DNA of 64,000 nt from positions 1 through 64,000 of the forward strand of contig PBDF01000011.1 of NCBI GenBank assembly GCA_002717285.1, read 5' to 3'. Origin of the DNA: Magnetovibrio sp. GTDB lineage: Bacteria > Pseudomonadota > Alphaproteobacteria > Rhodospirillales_A > JABHCV01. The translations under genes were made by a program, and so were the position numbers. Each line of letters opens with the position of its first letter. Position 1 is the first letter of the stretch. The notes beneath the pieces are model-generated. The model was given only the letters and a program-made list of their open reading frames with translations, ran no database searches and was not told where the DNA came from. Positions 35,524 to 44,384 of this stretch are shown here, in pieces.

Positions 35524-37367
35524 ATGTGATAACCGGATATATTCAAAATTTTATCAACGGAAGCGAGCAATTCATTGCATTAGCGAGCGTGATCATTATG
35601 TGGCTTGGTTTAACTGCCCTTGGTGCGTACGCCAGTGGCTCAAAACGCCATGAGGCATTGGCACCGTTTTTCGGTTGGGCCATTGTTAGCTTTATTTTTA
35701 CCTTAGGAGGTGTTTTTACTACAGCGTCTTTCACTACAATTGGGCTGATAACTGTAGCTTTAGCCATTGTGTCAGGTTTTCTAGCCTATCGTCGAGATGG
35801 ATATTTGTTGCCTGCTGGAACACACAAGATATTTATTCTTGCATTACCCCTGTTGGTTTTAGTTTCAGGCATGGCTGGCTCACAATGGGACGAATTCTCA
35901 AACTGGCTGACCACTCCCAAATTACTCACAGAAATTCATGAATTCCCAACTAAGGAAAACGCCCATCGTGGAGGTAATCTAATCGCTAATCCTTTTGGCT
36001 GGCATTATATTAATTATATGGCCAGCTCTATTGGTGGGCGATTTTTGGAGAGTGCTGGAGCTTTGACAAATGTAATGATATTATTGACATTCAGCATTGC
36101 TTCAATCCGGCTTATTCGTACAGGTATGGGCCAGGAAAAATACAATACTGAGCCCAGTTGGAAACTCTGTGCTGTTGGCGTCCTGTCTACAACGCTTTTG
36201 AACACAACTTTTGCACAGAAAGTAGTCTTGACGTCTTATGTTGACGTCTCGACGGCAGCTATCACGGGACTATCAGCTATTATTGGATGGCAGATGCTTG
36301 GTAACTTACGTGATGGACGGCATGAAGAAGGCACTCAATTAGCTCTTCAAATTGGTTTATTGTTGGCTTTATTAGTAAATCTAAAACAATCAACATTGGC
36401 AATGGCTGCTATTGTTGTAGTGGCTCTAGCTCTGACTGGCCTGAGAGATCCAAAAATCAAAGTTTACGATTTGTTTCTCATACTTCCCAAGATGGTAATA
36501 CCAGCCATCATCATTTATTCAACCTGGCGGTACTACGTTTCGCAGGAACTCGCGGGTGATGAGATGCAAATTTTACCCTATTCTAACTGGGTAATAGAGT
36601 ACATTCCGCAAATTCTTAAAATGATGCTGATAATCTTGTCTAAGAAAGGAGCGTATCTTCTTTTGATGCTGGCAATTGTCTGCCTTGGGTTAAGAGGTTT
36701 AATTCATTACAAAACACCTTTCGATCGTTTTGCAATCATAGCGGCTACTATCTTCCTCGGTCACAATGCTTTTCTACTATTCTCCTATGTTACAGTTTTC
36801 GGAAAAATTGATGCACTCAGAGCCTCCTCCTACTGGCGTTACAACATGCAACTTGGTCTGGTCGGCGTCGCATTTAGTGCGTACGGAGCAGGTTTTTTAT
36901 GGCAAAAGTACAAGAGGCGTTTGAAATTACCAAACAGCCTTTCATGGCTTCCCGTAGCCCTGATCATTTTGGCTCCTTTTATTTTTGCTAATAAATTACG
37001 CTTTGACCGTTTCCAGCCTGTTTCCCACTATAGAACAGTAGCCAAAGATATAAAGGATCTATTGGCTAAAGGAAGTTCTCTGTCTGTGATAGATCCACAA
37101 GGTAGCGGTGAGGCAGGCGTCATCGCGCGTTACGAATTAGGTGGCGATGATATATACAAAGGCCATCTGAGCGTGTTTCATGACCTAAAAAAAGAGGCTT
37201 TTCGAGCTACCATTATCGACCAAAAATATACGCATCTTCTTGTTCACTCCCAAAGATCTGAGTGGCAGGAAGTATTAAATGTTAAAATGGATAATAATCA
37301 TTCGTACTTGCTTGAGGCAAAGCATAATGGCGGTTGGACGATAATCAAGAACTGGAAAAAGCCATAA
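35520..37367 (+). CDS. Polytopic membrane protein, GT-C glycosyltransferase-like
   Basis: 615 residues with about 12 hydrophobic segments and a soluble C-terminal domain of about 120 residues. The family is not recognised with certainty. An acidic motif in an early external loop (GSQWDEFSNWL) and the overall many-helix plus C-terminal domain layout resemble GT-C enzymes that use lipid-linked sugars. Its start overlaps the methyltransferase stop by 4 nt, so the two probably act together. It could equally be a flippase or polymerase of surface polysaccharide. Confidence 0.7.
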   Translation: MNVITGYIQNFINGSEQFIALASVIIMWLGLTALGAYASGSKRHEALAPFFGWAIVSFIFTLGGVFTTASFTTIGLITVALAIVSGFLAYRRDGYLLPAGTHKIFILALPLLVLVSGMAGSQWDEFSNWLTTPKLLTEIHEFPTKENAHRGGNLIANPFGWHYINYMASSIGGRFLESAGALTNVMILLTFSIASIRLIRTGMGQEKYNTEPSWKLCAVGVLSTTLLNTTFAQKVVLTSYVDVSTAAITGLSAIIGWQMLGNLRDGRHEEGTQLALQIGLLLALLVNLKQSTLAMAAIVVVALALTGLRDPKIKVYDLFLILPKMVIPAIIIYSTWRYYVSQELAGDEMQILPYSNWVIEYIPQILKMMLIILSKKGAYLLLMLAIVCLGLRGLIHYKTPFDRFAIIAATIFLGHNAFLLFSYVTVFGKIDALRASSYWRYNMQLGLVGVAFSAYGAGFLWQKYKRRLKLPNSLSWLPVALIILAPFIFANKLRFDRFQPVSHYRTVAKDIKDLLAKGSSLSVIDPQGSGEAGVIARYELGGDDIYKGHLSVFHDLKKEAFRATIIDQKYTHLLVHSQRSEWQEVLNVKMDNNHSYLLEAKHNGGWTIIKNWKKP

Positions 37368-37399
37368 TTAGCCTTACCACTTTCGAAGTCGCTCTGATT

Positions 37400-38914
37400 T
37401 CAACGAAGAAATGTCTTGTAAACTGAGTTTTTAGTTTCAGACCAATGGGGGTAGCCAAGCTTAGTTAAAAAGTACTGAAATTTTTCAATTTCAGCTCTTG
37501 GTACTTGAATGCCACAAAGCACACGCCCAAAAGCTGAACCGTGATTTCGATAATGGAATAGACTTATGTTCCATTGTTCCCCCAAGTGATTAAGAAAGTT
37601 TAGAAGAGCTCCGGGCTTTTCAGGAAATTGGAAACGATAAACTTCCTCATTCTCCAAATTTTTAGCACGGCCACCTACCATGTGGCGTATGTGTAATTTA
37701 GCAATATCGTTGTCAGAAATATCAGTTGCTTGAAAGCCCCCTTGTTTAAAATTTTTCATCAATACTAATTTTTCTTCTTGACCTCCAGTAAGCTTAACAC
37801 CCACAAAAATTTTTGCTTCAACCTCATCAGCGTAACGGTAATTAAATTCTGTAATTGAGACCTTTCCGAGTATTGTACAAAATTGACGAAAACTTCCTGG
37901 TTTTTCAGGTATTGTTACAGCAAATAAACTTTCTCGCTTTTCCCCAATTTCAGCACGTTCTGAAATATGCCGAAGACGATCAAAGTTTATATTTGCTCCA
38001 CAATTAATGGCTACTAAGGTTTTATCAACAATCCCCTTATTTGCGACATAGTTTTTTAAACCTGCCATAGAAAGTGCACCTGCTGGTTCTGCTATTACTC
38101 GTGTGTCTTCGAATATGTCCTTTATCGCTGCACAAATCTCATCAACCGAGGCTGTTATCATCCCGTCAACCAGCTTACTAGTAAGTCTAAAAGTTTCTTT
38201 ACCAACTTCTCGAACAGCACAGCCGTCGGTAAAAGTACCAACTTCATCAAGTCGCACTCGACGGTTATTCTCCAGAGAACGGGTCATAGAAGCTGCATCC
38301 TCTGGCTCGACTCCAATAACTTTGATTTTTGGACGAACTGCCTTCACATAAGAGGCTATACCGGAAATAAGCCCACCACCGCCGACTGGAACAAAAATTA
38401 TGTCAATTTCTTCCTTGCACTGCCGCAGAATTTCCATGGCAATCGTTCCTTGGCCGGCTATAACATGGGGATCGTCAAAGGGATGAATATAGGTAAGAGA
38501 CTCTTTTTTTGAAATCAAAAGTGACTCAGCGTAGGCCTCCTGATAATCATCACCATGCAATATCACACGTGGAGACCAGTTTTTAACCGCCTCAATTTTA
38601 ATAGTTGGTGTCGTTTGAGGCATCACAATAGTTGCTGGAATAGAAAGTTTATTTGCTGCTAAAGCTACACCTTGGGCATGATTACCAGCAGACGCCGCTA
38701 TCACACCGCAAATTTTTTCTTTTTCAGTCAATTGAACCAATTTATTATAGGCACCACGAATTTTAAAAGAAAAGACTGGCTGCAGGTCCTCACGCTTTAT
38801 AAGTATGTTATTATTCAACCTACCACTAAGAACCCCTGCAGTCTCAAGTGGTGTTTCTATAGCAACGTCGTAAACACGAGCATTCAAGATTTGGTTTAAA
38901 TAGTTTTCTGACAT
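37400..38914 (-). CDS. ilvA: Threonine ammonia-lyase, biosynthetic
   Basis: PLP enzyme converting threonine to 2-oxobutanoate, the first step to isoleucine; 504 residues. The PLP lysine is in SFKIRGAYNKL (Lys51), with the substrate motif SAGNHAQG and the phosphate-binding glycine loop VPVGGGGLISG. Two ACT-like regulatory repeats occupy the last third (EKPGSFRQFCTILG and EKPGALLNFLNHLG), as in the isoleucine-inhibited biosynthetic enzyme rather than the short catabolic one. It is monocistronic and convergent with the membrane protein gene. Confidence 0.96.
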   Translation of the reverse strand: MSENYLNQILNARVYDVAIETPLETAGVLSGRLNNNILIKREDLQPVFSFKIRGAYNKLVQLTEKEKICGVIAASAGNHAQGVALAANKLSIPATIVMPQTTPTIKIEAVKNWSPRVILHGDDYQEAYAESLLISKKESLTYIHPFDDPHVIAGQGTIAMEILRQCKEEIDIIFVPVGGGGLISGIASYVKAVRPKIKVIGVEPEDAASMTRSLENNRRVRLDEVGTFTDGCAVREVGKETFRLTSKLVDGMITASVDEICAAIKDIFEDTRVIAEPAGALSMAGLKNYVANKGIVDKTLVAINCGANINFDRLRHISERAEIGEKRESLFAVTIPEKPGSFRQFCTILGKVSITEFNYRYADEVEAKIFVGVKLTGGQEEKLVLMKNFKQGGFQATDISDNDIAKLHIRHMVGGRAKNLENEEVYRFQFPEKPGALLNFLNHLGEQWNISLFHYRNHGSAFGRVLCGIQVPRAEIEKFQYFLTKLGYPHWSETKNSVYKTFLR

Positions 38915-39032
38915 CAGAACTTATCCCTAAGAATCCAATTAATTTGTTAAAACTGTGCAGTCACACCGTCTCAGCCAAGAAAGATTAGGAATTATTTCCT
39001 AGATGTATATCAAGACTTAATTTGATTTAGAA

Positions 39033-39764
39033 TTATAGCTTTATTAGTATAGCAATACCATAAGCTGCGATGAACAGACTCAAAGCAAAGTTGTAGTAGT
39101 GATTATTGCTACTATTAAAAATTCTATTACCAACAAGAAGATAAACGATAGCTGCAACAACGGCTGTTGAAAGATTTTTTACAAGCAAATCACCATGGCC
39201 CATTGAAACCGTAAGAAACAACATTTGAATACTGCTGAATGAAATGTAGTAATGTGCAATAGTATACCTAATGACTTCTTTATCATTACTTCTACCACTA
39301 GCCAATATTGCTAATAGAGCACCCCCAAGATTGGTCAAACCATGTGTTACTCCCATAAAAAAATGATAAAATGGTAAGTATCTGTTCAAAAGGAAGGCAA
39401 CTAATTTTTGTGATGGAGGCCAAAAGCGGACCAAGGCCGATATCAAAAGCGTTCCTCCAACCAACCTATTTGTCCAAGATGTAATTGAAATGACATCAGT
39501 TAACCACAAGCCAATACCAATTCCGGGCAGACAAAGTAAGTAAAGATAACCAGAAATTGGCACCTTTTTTGTACGTGCTGTAAGCACCTGTAACAAAGAA
39601 ATTGTAAAGGATGCTGGCAAGACATAGCCAAGTGTAGTTATAAAATCATATCCCAATAACAACAAGGTTGGTGTACCGAAAACTAGTACGCCCATTCCAA
39701 AAATTGATTGGATTACAGAGAAAAATCCAACTACCAATAAAATTGTAAAATTTTCTATTGTCAT
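39033..39764 (-). CDS. TSUP family permease (TauE/SafE)
   Basis: 243-residue inner-membrane protein with about eight hydrophobic segments and the internal duplication typical of sulfite-exporter TauE/SafE proteins; GMGVLVFGTPTLLLLGYD at the N-terminal repeat and THGLTNLGGALLAILAS in the second are diagnostic. Family members move organic or inorganic sulfur anions or carboxylates; no neighbouring gene indicates the substrate. Confidence 0.85.
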   Translation of the reverse strand: MTIENFTILLVVGFFSVIQSIFGMGVLVFGTPTLLLLGYDFITTLGYVLPASFTISLLQVLTARTKKVPISGYLYLLCLPGIGIGLWLTDVISITSWTNRLVGGTLLISALVRFWPPSQKLVAFLLNRYLPFYHFFMGVTHGLTNLGGALLAILASGRSNDKEVIRYTIAHYYISFSSIQMLFLTVSMGHGDLLVKNLSTAVVAAIVYLLVGNRIFNSSNNHYYNFALSLFIAAYGIAILIKL

Positions 39765-40381
39765 AATTTTGCAAATAACAATCTGGCATAGTCATCTACA
39801 GGAAAGTAAATTATTCACTTTAAAGGGGGTCACGGTCTTTCATCAACAAAGCGCAGTAAATAGATTTTTTAGTTAGTAAAGTTTAGACTAGTTTTGCAAA
39901 CTAAAATCATAAAACCATTCAAAATAAACACTCCAAACCTGACGATGCTAGTTACACACACCTTACATTCACAAGTCCTAGCATGCAATTATAGCTCCAT
40001 ACTCTCTTTATTAATTGAAATAAAAGCTGACAGCTGCATACTCAAAAATAGCTATGTATATAGGGGTGAGTATCAGACGCACTCAATAATTTAGAACATA
40101 TAACAAGCCAAGACGTATCAGCTCACAAAACAAAATCAAGACAATGAAGAAAAACGCCCTATAAAACAATTTGTTTATCCATTTTTATAATAATACATAA
40201 ATCAATCATTCTTACTTTCAAAATGACATGCAGAAATTGATTTGAATAGAAATAATTGTCAGTAAGTTTAGTTCTGGGAATTTCAGAAAAAATTATTAAA
40301 TAAACTGCATATAGAAGAATCTGTCACTTTCTGCCCAACATTTTAATAACTTAATTGCTCTTGTCACAGAAAAAAGATGGT
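39765..40381. other. AT-rich intergenic region
   Basis: 617 bases between the TSUP gene start and the end of the PII-like gene, both on the minus strand. It is strongly AT-rich, and the only open frame (plus strand, 66 codons near 39894) lacks codon character and a ribosome site. It presumably holds the end of the PII operon message and the TSUP promoter; nothing more could be identified. Confidence 0.35.
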
Positions 40382-40684
40382 TCAGCGGGGGCCTTCAAAG
40401 GACGTTTTAGCGAGAGATGAGGAAGTATACTGAATGCCATTATTTTCATCAGTTAATCTTGACGTCTCAAAAATCTTTTCAAAAATTTCTTTTTCATCTT
40501 TTTTATCTACAATTACGGTTAATAGCGCAGCCTCACCGAATGTGCCGAATTGACGATCTTCGAAAAGATCATTGCTACGACCATTTTCAAGGAAAACGTA
40601 TGTAACGCGCTCATCTTTTTCTAGCTCTTCGTAAACAGCTTTTCCAATTTTAAGTGAGAGCATAGAGCCTAATTCAATAAACAT
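40382..40684 (-). CDS. PII-like protein (short, 100 residues)
   Basis: Small ferredoxin-fold protein resembling the PII signalling family but without its T-loop consensus. The beginning is LSLKIGKAVYEELEKDERVTYVFLENG, followed by EAALLTVIVDKKDEKEIFEKIFE (second strand and helix) and NNGIQYT near the end in place of the usual GxGKIFV. It is the last gene of a three-gene minus-strand operon behind a DUF1538 membrane protein and another PII-like gene (16-nt gap). A role as regulatory cap of that membrane protein is inferred. Ligand unknown. Confidence 0.75.
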   Translation of the reverse strand: MFIELGSMLSLKIGKAVYEELEKDERVTYVFLENGRSNDLFEDRQFGTFGEAALLTVIVDKKDEKEIFEKIFETSRLTDENNGIQYTSSSLAKTSFEGPR

Positions 40685-40700
40685 GGTATTACCCTACTGA

Positions 40701-41060
40701 TTATTCTGATACTGAGTCTACGACTGTTTGAGGTATATGAGTAGCTACATTTTCAAGATTTGAAACATACATTATACCCTTACCCGGCGTATCTAGTTTG
40801 CCTGCCAGATATATTGCCTCAAAAACGCGGTCTGCTTGATCATCTGAAACTATAAGGCGTAAAACCTCTTTTTGTTCATCGATAGTTACTCCCAACAGAC
40901 CCATTCTATCTCTGATACCTGTACCCTGTGCATAACTTATCGTTGCACCTTGGGCACCTGCATTCTTGGCCGCCTCCAATACCTCCTCACCAAGGCCATT
41001 TTGTAACACACAAGTAATCATCTTTACGTCAGTTAAGTATATAATATGTCTATCAGCCAA
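40701..41060 (-). CDS. PII-like regulatory protein
   Basis: 119 residues with the PII core: strand VKMITCVLQNGLGEEVLEAAKNAGAQGATISYAQG, then VLRLIVSDDQADRVFEAIYLAG, and a C-terminal GKGIMYV in place of the canonical GxGKIFV. The uridylylated Tyr of the T-loop (usually in YRGAEY) is not evident. The start is TTG at 41060, supported by a perfect GGAGG (41074-41070) at 9 nt. It lies 25 nt after the DUF1538 gene and 16 nt before the second PII-like gene. It probably binds an adenine nucleotide or related ligand and regulates the membrane partner; that is inference. Confidence 0.85.
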   Translation of the reverse strand: MADRHIIYLTDVKMITCVLQNGLGEEVLEAAKNAGAQGATISYAQGTGIRDRMGLLGVTIDEQKEVLRLIVSDDQADRVFEAIYLAGKLDTPGKGIMYVSNLENVATHIPQTVVDSVSE

Positions 41061-41085
41061 TTTTAGGTACCTCCATCAAATATTG

Positions 41086-42801
41086 TTAAGCCGCAGATTG
41101 GCGTTTCTGCTGTATTTTTATCAATAGACCCATTGTTAATACTGCTATTATTGGACAAATACTTGCTAATGATAGAATTCCAAAACCCTCTGTAGCGGAT
41201 ACTGCCTTTCCTAGGCCTAAGCCCATTGCAAGCACTAAGGGAACTGTTACTGGTCCGGTAGTCACACCCGCACTATCCCAAGCAACATTCACAAATTCCT
41301 CTGAGGAAAGAGCAGTCAATATTAAACCAGCCAAATAGAGCGGTAATAATAGTGTTGCAAGATCCAAATCCAACACGAGTTTTGCAACTCCGAGGGAAAT
41401 ACCGACTGCAACGCCGATTGCAACACTATACATAAGCATCTCTTTTTTAAACGCACCATTTGTCAGCTTTTGAACTGTCAGACCAAGAGCATTCAATGCA
41501 GGTTCAGCAAGCGTTGCCCCAAAACCTAAAACGAAAGCAAACAAAATAACAACTATGATACCTACTAAATGTGAGAAAATTGGTGATGACTCAACTAAAT
41601 TTGTCTCAATGAAGGCCCCCGGCAACCCCTGGCCTGTTTGAGTGCCCATTGCCCCTAATCCATAAGTAAGTCCAATATTAAAAATACACATGCCAATCAC
41701 ACACAAGGACAGTCCATAAACCGTAACAAGCGTGTTCGTTAACTTTGATCGTAAAACTACGAACAATACGAATCCTAAGAATAGAACCAAAGGAACAATA
41801 GCTCTTACTCCAAGAATTATTTCTACGAGAGGTGTTTGCTCCCAAACAGAAACCTCCGAATTTACAGAATCTTTTATTGCCGCCGCATTAGCAATGATTT
41901 GATCAGGTGTAATTACAGAATAAACAAAAAGAGTAAGTAAAAGAACAGCCATTATTGGAAACAAGGATGCAAGTGTAACCACACCAAAACCGGACAATGA
42001 TGAATTCCCTTTTCCAGCAGAGTTTGCAATTCCAATACCGATAGCTAACACTAGTGGCACTGTTACAGGTCCTGTAGTAACTGCGCCACAATCCCAAGCT
42101 AGACCGAGAATACTTCGTAAGTCAGGGTTAAACCAAAAAAAAGCCGATAGAAATCCAAGCGGTATTACTGAAATATAGATTAACGGCTTCAGCGACCAAC
42201 CATAAATAAATCTGACAGTACCAAGTATTGCTGCAATTCCAACTCCTGCGCCAACCATCAAAACAAGAGGCAGGGTCCAATTATTTAAAAGTTCAAATAA
42301 GTATGGGGCTTTTATAACATCGATTGAAGAGCCAAAAGCTTGAAGAGCACCAATAGCTGGTTCGGCAAAGGTTACTCCAACTCCCAATATTCCCAGAATT
42401 AGAAGCACCACTGGCATTGAAGCTTTGGCTGGCAAGTTAGTTCCAATAATGTTTCCAAATGGCATTAAACCTGAGCTAAGGCCCTCCATGAAAATAGCCA
42501 ACCCGATAATAACTGCAACAAGACCCAAACAAAGTGCCGTAGCCTCTTGAATTGGATAATCAAGCACAAAAACTTGAAATAAGCCTAAATACAACGCTAA
42601 CGGAACAACCGCCTTGAGCTGTTCTTTTATTCTCACTCCAACATATGGTGCTAGCAGAGCATAAGCATCACTTAGAGATGCTCTAATTGGTTCCGGACGC
42701 AATGAATTTTCTCTGTTTGGATCTGGTTTTGGTGTTAGTAGATTATAACTAATTTTAGAGCGCTGAATTTTATATTTAGAGACAAAAGTACCATAACGCA
42801 T
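41086..42801 (-). CDS. DUF1538 membrane protein with two tandem repeats
   Basis: 571 residues from ATG 42801 (a TTG at 42825 is possible). It is strongly hydrophobic, with roughly 14 membrane segments. It is made of two homologous halves: each has an AEPA(I/L)xAL motif (about residues 146-153 and 432-439) and a near-identical block WDxxGVTTGPVTVPLVLA-like (236-250 and 508-522). These halves match the DUF1538 family, which has no established function and is probably a transporter or channel. The acidic AEPA and WD motifs within hydrophobic segments suggest ion or substrate binding sites. It is followed by two PII-like genes, as in PII-controlled transporters such as SbtA/SbtB. Confidence 0.88.
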   Translation of the reverse strand: MRYGTFVSKYKIQRSKISYNLLTPKPDPNRENSLRPEPIRASLSDAYALLAPYVGVRIKEQLKAVVPLALYLGLFQVFVLDYPIQEATALCLGLVAVIIGLAIFMEGLSSGLMPFGNIIGTNLPAKASMPVVLLILGILGVGVTFAEPAIGALQAFGSSIDVIKAPYLFELLNNWTLPLVLMVGAGVGIAAILGTVRFIYGWSLKPLIYISVIPLGFLSAFFWFNPDLRSILGLAWDCGAVTTGPVTVPLVLAIGIGIANSAGKGNSSLSGFGVVTLASLFPIMAVLLLTLFVYSVITPDQIIANAAAIKDSVNSEVSVWEQTPLVEIILGVRAIVPLVLFLGFVLFVVLRSKLTNTLVTVYGLSLCVIGMCIFNIGLTYGLGAMGTQTGQGLPGAFIETNLVESSPIFSHLVGIIVVILFAFVLGFGATLAEPALNALGLTVQKLTNGAFKKEMLMYSVAIGVAVGISLGVAKLVLDLDLATLLLPLYLAGLILTALSSEEFVNVAWDSAGVTTGPVTVPLVLAMGLGLGKAVSATEGFGILSLASICPIIAVLTMGLLIKIQQKRQSAA

Positions 42802-43036
42802 CTTCGTATCTCGCTTAAGGATCAAGAGGTTTACAGTTTAAATTATTATTTCACGAGATTAGGCTATAGAAGAAACATTAAACAACAGTTAATAACTAAT
42901 AGCGCAATTTCATGTTTTTATTTGGGCATCAAAAATCTTAAATTAGTATTATTGAAATATTACTTTATCTTTGATTTGTGAGAATAAGAATTCAGGAAAA
43001 AAGAGGAAGTTGATAGTATTACAAAACTTTATTTTT

Positions 43037-43080
43037 ACTTAATTAATTTATTTTTTATAAAATTAATTAAGTTTTTTTAT
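43037..43080 (+). terminator. AU-only perfect hairpin followed by a T-run
   Basis: The 13-nt arm ACTTAATTAATTT (43037-43049) pairs perfectly with 43060-43072 across a 10-nt loop and runs into seven T on the plus strand. It has the shape of an intrinsic terminator, but its stem has only one G-C pair, and no plus-strand gene lies upstream. It could insulate the tRNA from antisense or upstream transcription, or be a protein-binding palindrome. Confidence 0.35.
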
Positions 43081-43115
43081 TTAACAGTATATCTCAAAAT
43101 TTAAATTAAGGCTTG

Positions 43116-43143
43116 TTGACTATTGTAATTTATCTTTTGTAAT
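43116..43143 (+). promoter_or_regulatory. Probable tRNA-Leu promoter
   Basis: TTGACT (43116-43121) is followed after 16 nt by TGTAAT (43138-43143), each one base away from consensus. Transcription would begin near 43150, about 18 nt before the tRNA. Confidence 0.5.
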
Positions 43144-43168
43144 CTTAAGTTACAATTCTACCATTTGT

Positions 43169-43255
43169 GCCCCTCTGGCGGAACTGGTAGACGCGCGGGA
43201 TTCAAAATCCCGTTCTCGCAAGAGAGTGCCAGTTCGATTCTGGCGGGGGGCACCA
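43169..43255 (+). tRNA. tRNA-Leu (anticodon CAA)
   Basis: 87 nt including encoded CCA. The acceptor arm GCCCCTC pairs with GGGGGGC (one T-G wobble); the D-arm is ggcggaactggtagac, and the anticodon arm is cggga-ttCAAaa-tcccg. A long variable arm follows (ttctcgcaagaga), the class II feature of leucine tRNAs, then a T-arm with GTTCGATTC and discriminator A. It reads UUG codons. Confidence 0.97.
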
Positions 43256-43568
43256 AGATCAAACTTTACCAATATCTACTTATCACTTTAATAAAAATAC
43301 CTACTGAGCAGAAACAACACTCATAATATAAGAATTCATCGCTTTTGAAAAACTGGTGATTCTAAAATTCATAAACTGCCAATTAAATATAGAAAATCAA
43401 TGTTACCAATTATTGATTACTAATTAATCTGAGTTAGACCAGCTAGGTTTAGATTCTGTTAATAGAAACAAGTTAGTGAAAGATTTCGAAATAATAATTC
43501 TTAGAATTATTTTCAAAAAACCACATTTATAAATTTTTTTCGTTTTTTTTAGATTTTATAAAGTAGTA
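43256..43568. other. AT-rich spacer after tRNA-Leu
   Basis: 313 bases, very AT-rich, between the tRNA and the next small gene. No integrase, attachment repeat of the tRNA end, gene or clear promoter was seen, so there is no sign of an element inserted at this tRNA. Confidence 0.4.
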
Positions 43569-43592
43569 ATGATTGCAGTGGGTGGGTTACTT

Positions 43593-43832
43593 ATGAGTAA
43601 AAACGTCTCCTGGTATGACAAATTTTCTTCAATTCAGCTTGTGCTTCTTGGTTTTTTGCTACTAGGAGTTACGCCACTTATTAGGAACCCAGAGTATCTT
43701 GGAATTCTTATAAACAGCGGTTCGTGGAATACACCAGAATTTAAAGAAGTAGTAGAAGCTATTTTTACAGATGGCTGCATAGGCGCTATGGCTGGATTAT
43801 GGTTCGTCTTCAGGAAAAGAGGAAGAAGTTAA
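43593..43832 (+). CDS. Small membrane protein, hypothetical
   Basis: 79 residues from ATG 43593 (the frame is open to 43569). There is one clear hydrophobic segment (IQLVLLGFLLLGVTPLI) and a second weaker one (CIGAMAGLWFVF), with a basic C-terminus (RKRGRS), so it is probably a small two-helix inner-membrane protein. No family was recognised. It stands alone after tRNA-Leu. Confidence 0.55.
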   Translation: MSKNVSWYDKFSSIQLVLLGFLLLGVTPLIRNPEYLGILINSGSWNTPEFKEVVEAIFTDGCIGAMAGLWFVFRKRGRS

Positions 43833-43927
43833 TAAAAAATCGACTTTTGTTTTCAATATTACTCATTTTTGTCATAAAACTATCAAGTCTAATTTTTAAT
43901 AATACTTATGCCATAAATAGAGAATGC

Positions 43928-44314
43928 TCAGTTTAAGTCTATCTGATATTTTTTAAGTATCTCCAAAGAGACAATTTCAAGAGTTTTCTCATTAGTTGCA
44001 GTCAATTTTACCATTGGTGCACACCCCGCTAATCTTGACTCTTCAAAACGTTTTGCACAAAGACACCAAGTATCACCCGGTTGCAGGCCAGGAAAATTAA
44101 ATTCAGGCCGCGGCGTTATCAGATCATTGCCTTGTTTGAATGAATAATCGAGGAACTCTTTTGTAACAACGGCACATACTGTGTGGATGCCAACATCTTC
44201 AATCTCAGTATGGCAAAAACCGTCACGATAATACCCTGTTTTTGGATTATTACCGCATATCTCTATTGGCATTCCGAGAACGTTAAATTGTTTAAATCTC
44301 ATTGAAGTTTTCAA
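43928..44314 (-). CDS. DUF2237 family protein
   Basis: 128 residues. The conserved features of DUF2237 are present: NVLGMPIEICGNNPKTGYYRDGFC near the start, HTVCAVVTKEFLDYS, and a Cys motif in PGDTWCLCAKRFEES followed by GCAPMVKLTATNEKTL. The conserved cysteines suggest metal or redox chemistry, but the function is unestablished. M1 is a TTG; an ATG lies four codons in. It lies downstream of, and on the same strand as, the NagD-like gene. Confidence 0.88.
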   Translation of the reverse strand: MKTSMRFKQFNVLGMPIEICGNNPKTGYYRDGFCHTEIEDVGIHTVCAVVTKEFLDYSFKQGNDLITPRPEFNFPGLQPGDTWCLCAKRFEESRLAGCAPMVKLTATNEKTLEIVSLEILKKYQIDLN

Positions 44315-44384
44315 ATTGATCTTTTTAATAAGCTGAATACAAAACTTAATCTAATTACCATAATGATATGTCTAATACCATTTT

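Larger units (their letters stand above)
42802..43168. other. Very AT-rich region upstream of tRNA-Leu
   Basis: About 367 bases between the divergent DUF1538 gene and tRNA-Leu. It holds the promoter region of DUF1538 (not resolved), an AU-only perfect hairpin at 43037-43080, and a probable tRNA promoter at 43116-43143. No gene was seen. Confidence 0.5.

Noticed and set aside
39894..40094. 66-codon plus-strand frame in the AT-rich gap
   Set aside because: No ribosome site, composition like random AT-rich DNA, no recognisable motif.
43256..43568. Possible integration site at the 3' end of tRNA-Leu
   Set aside because: No integrase, no repeat of the tRNA 3' end and no mobile genes were seen downstream.
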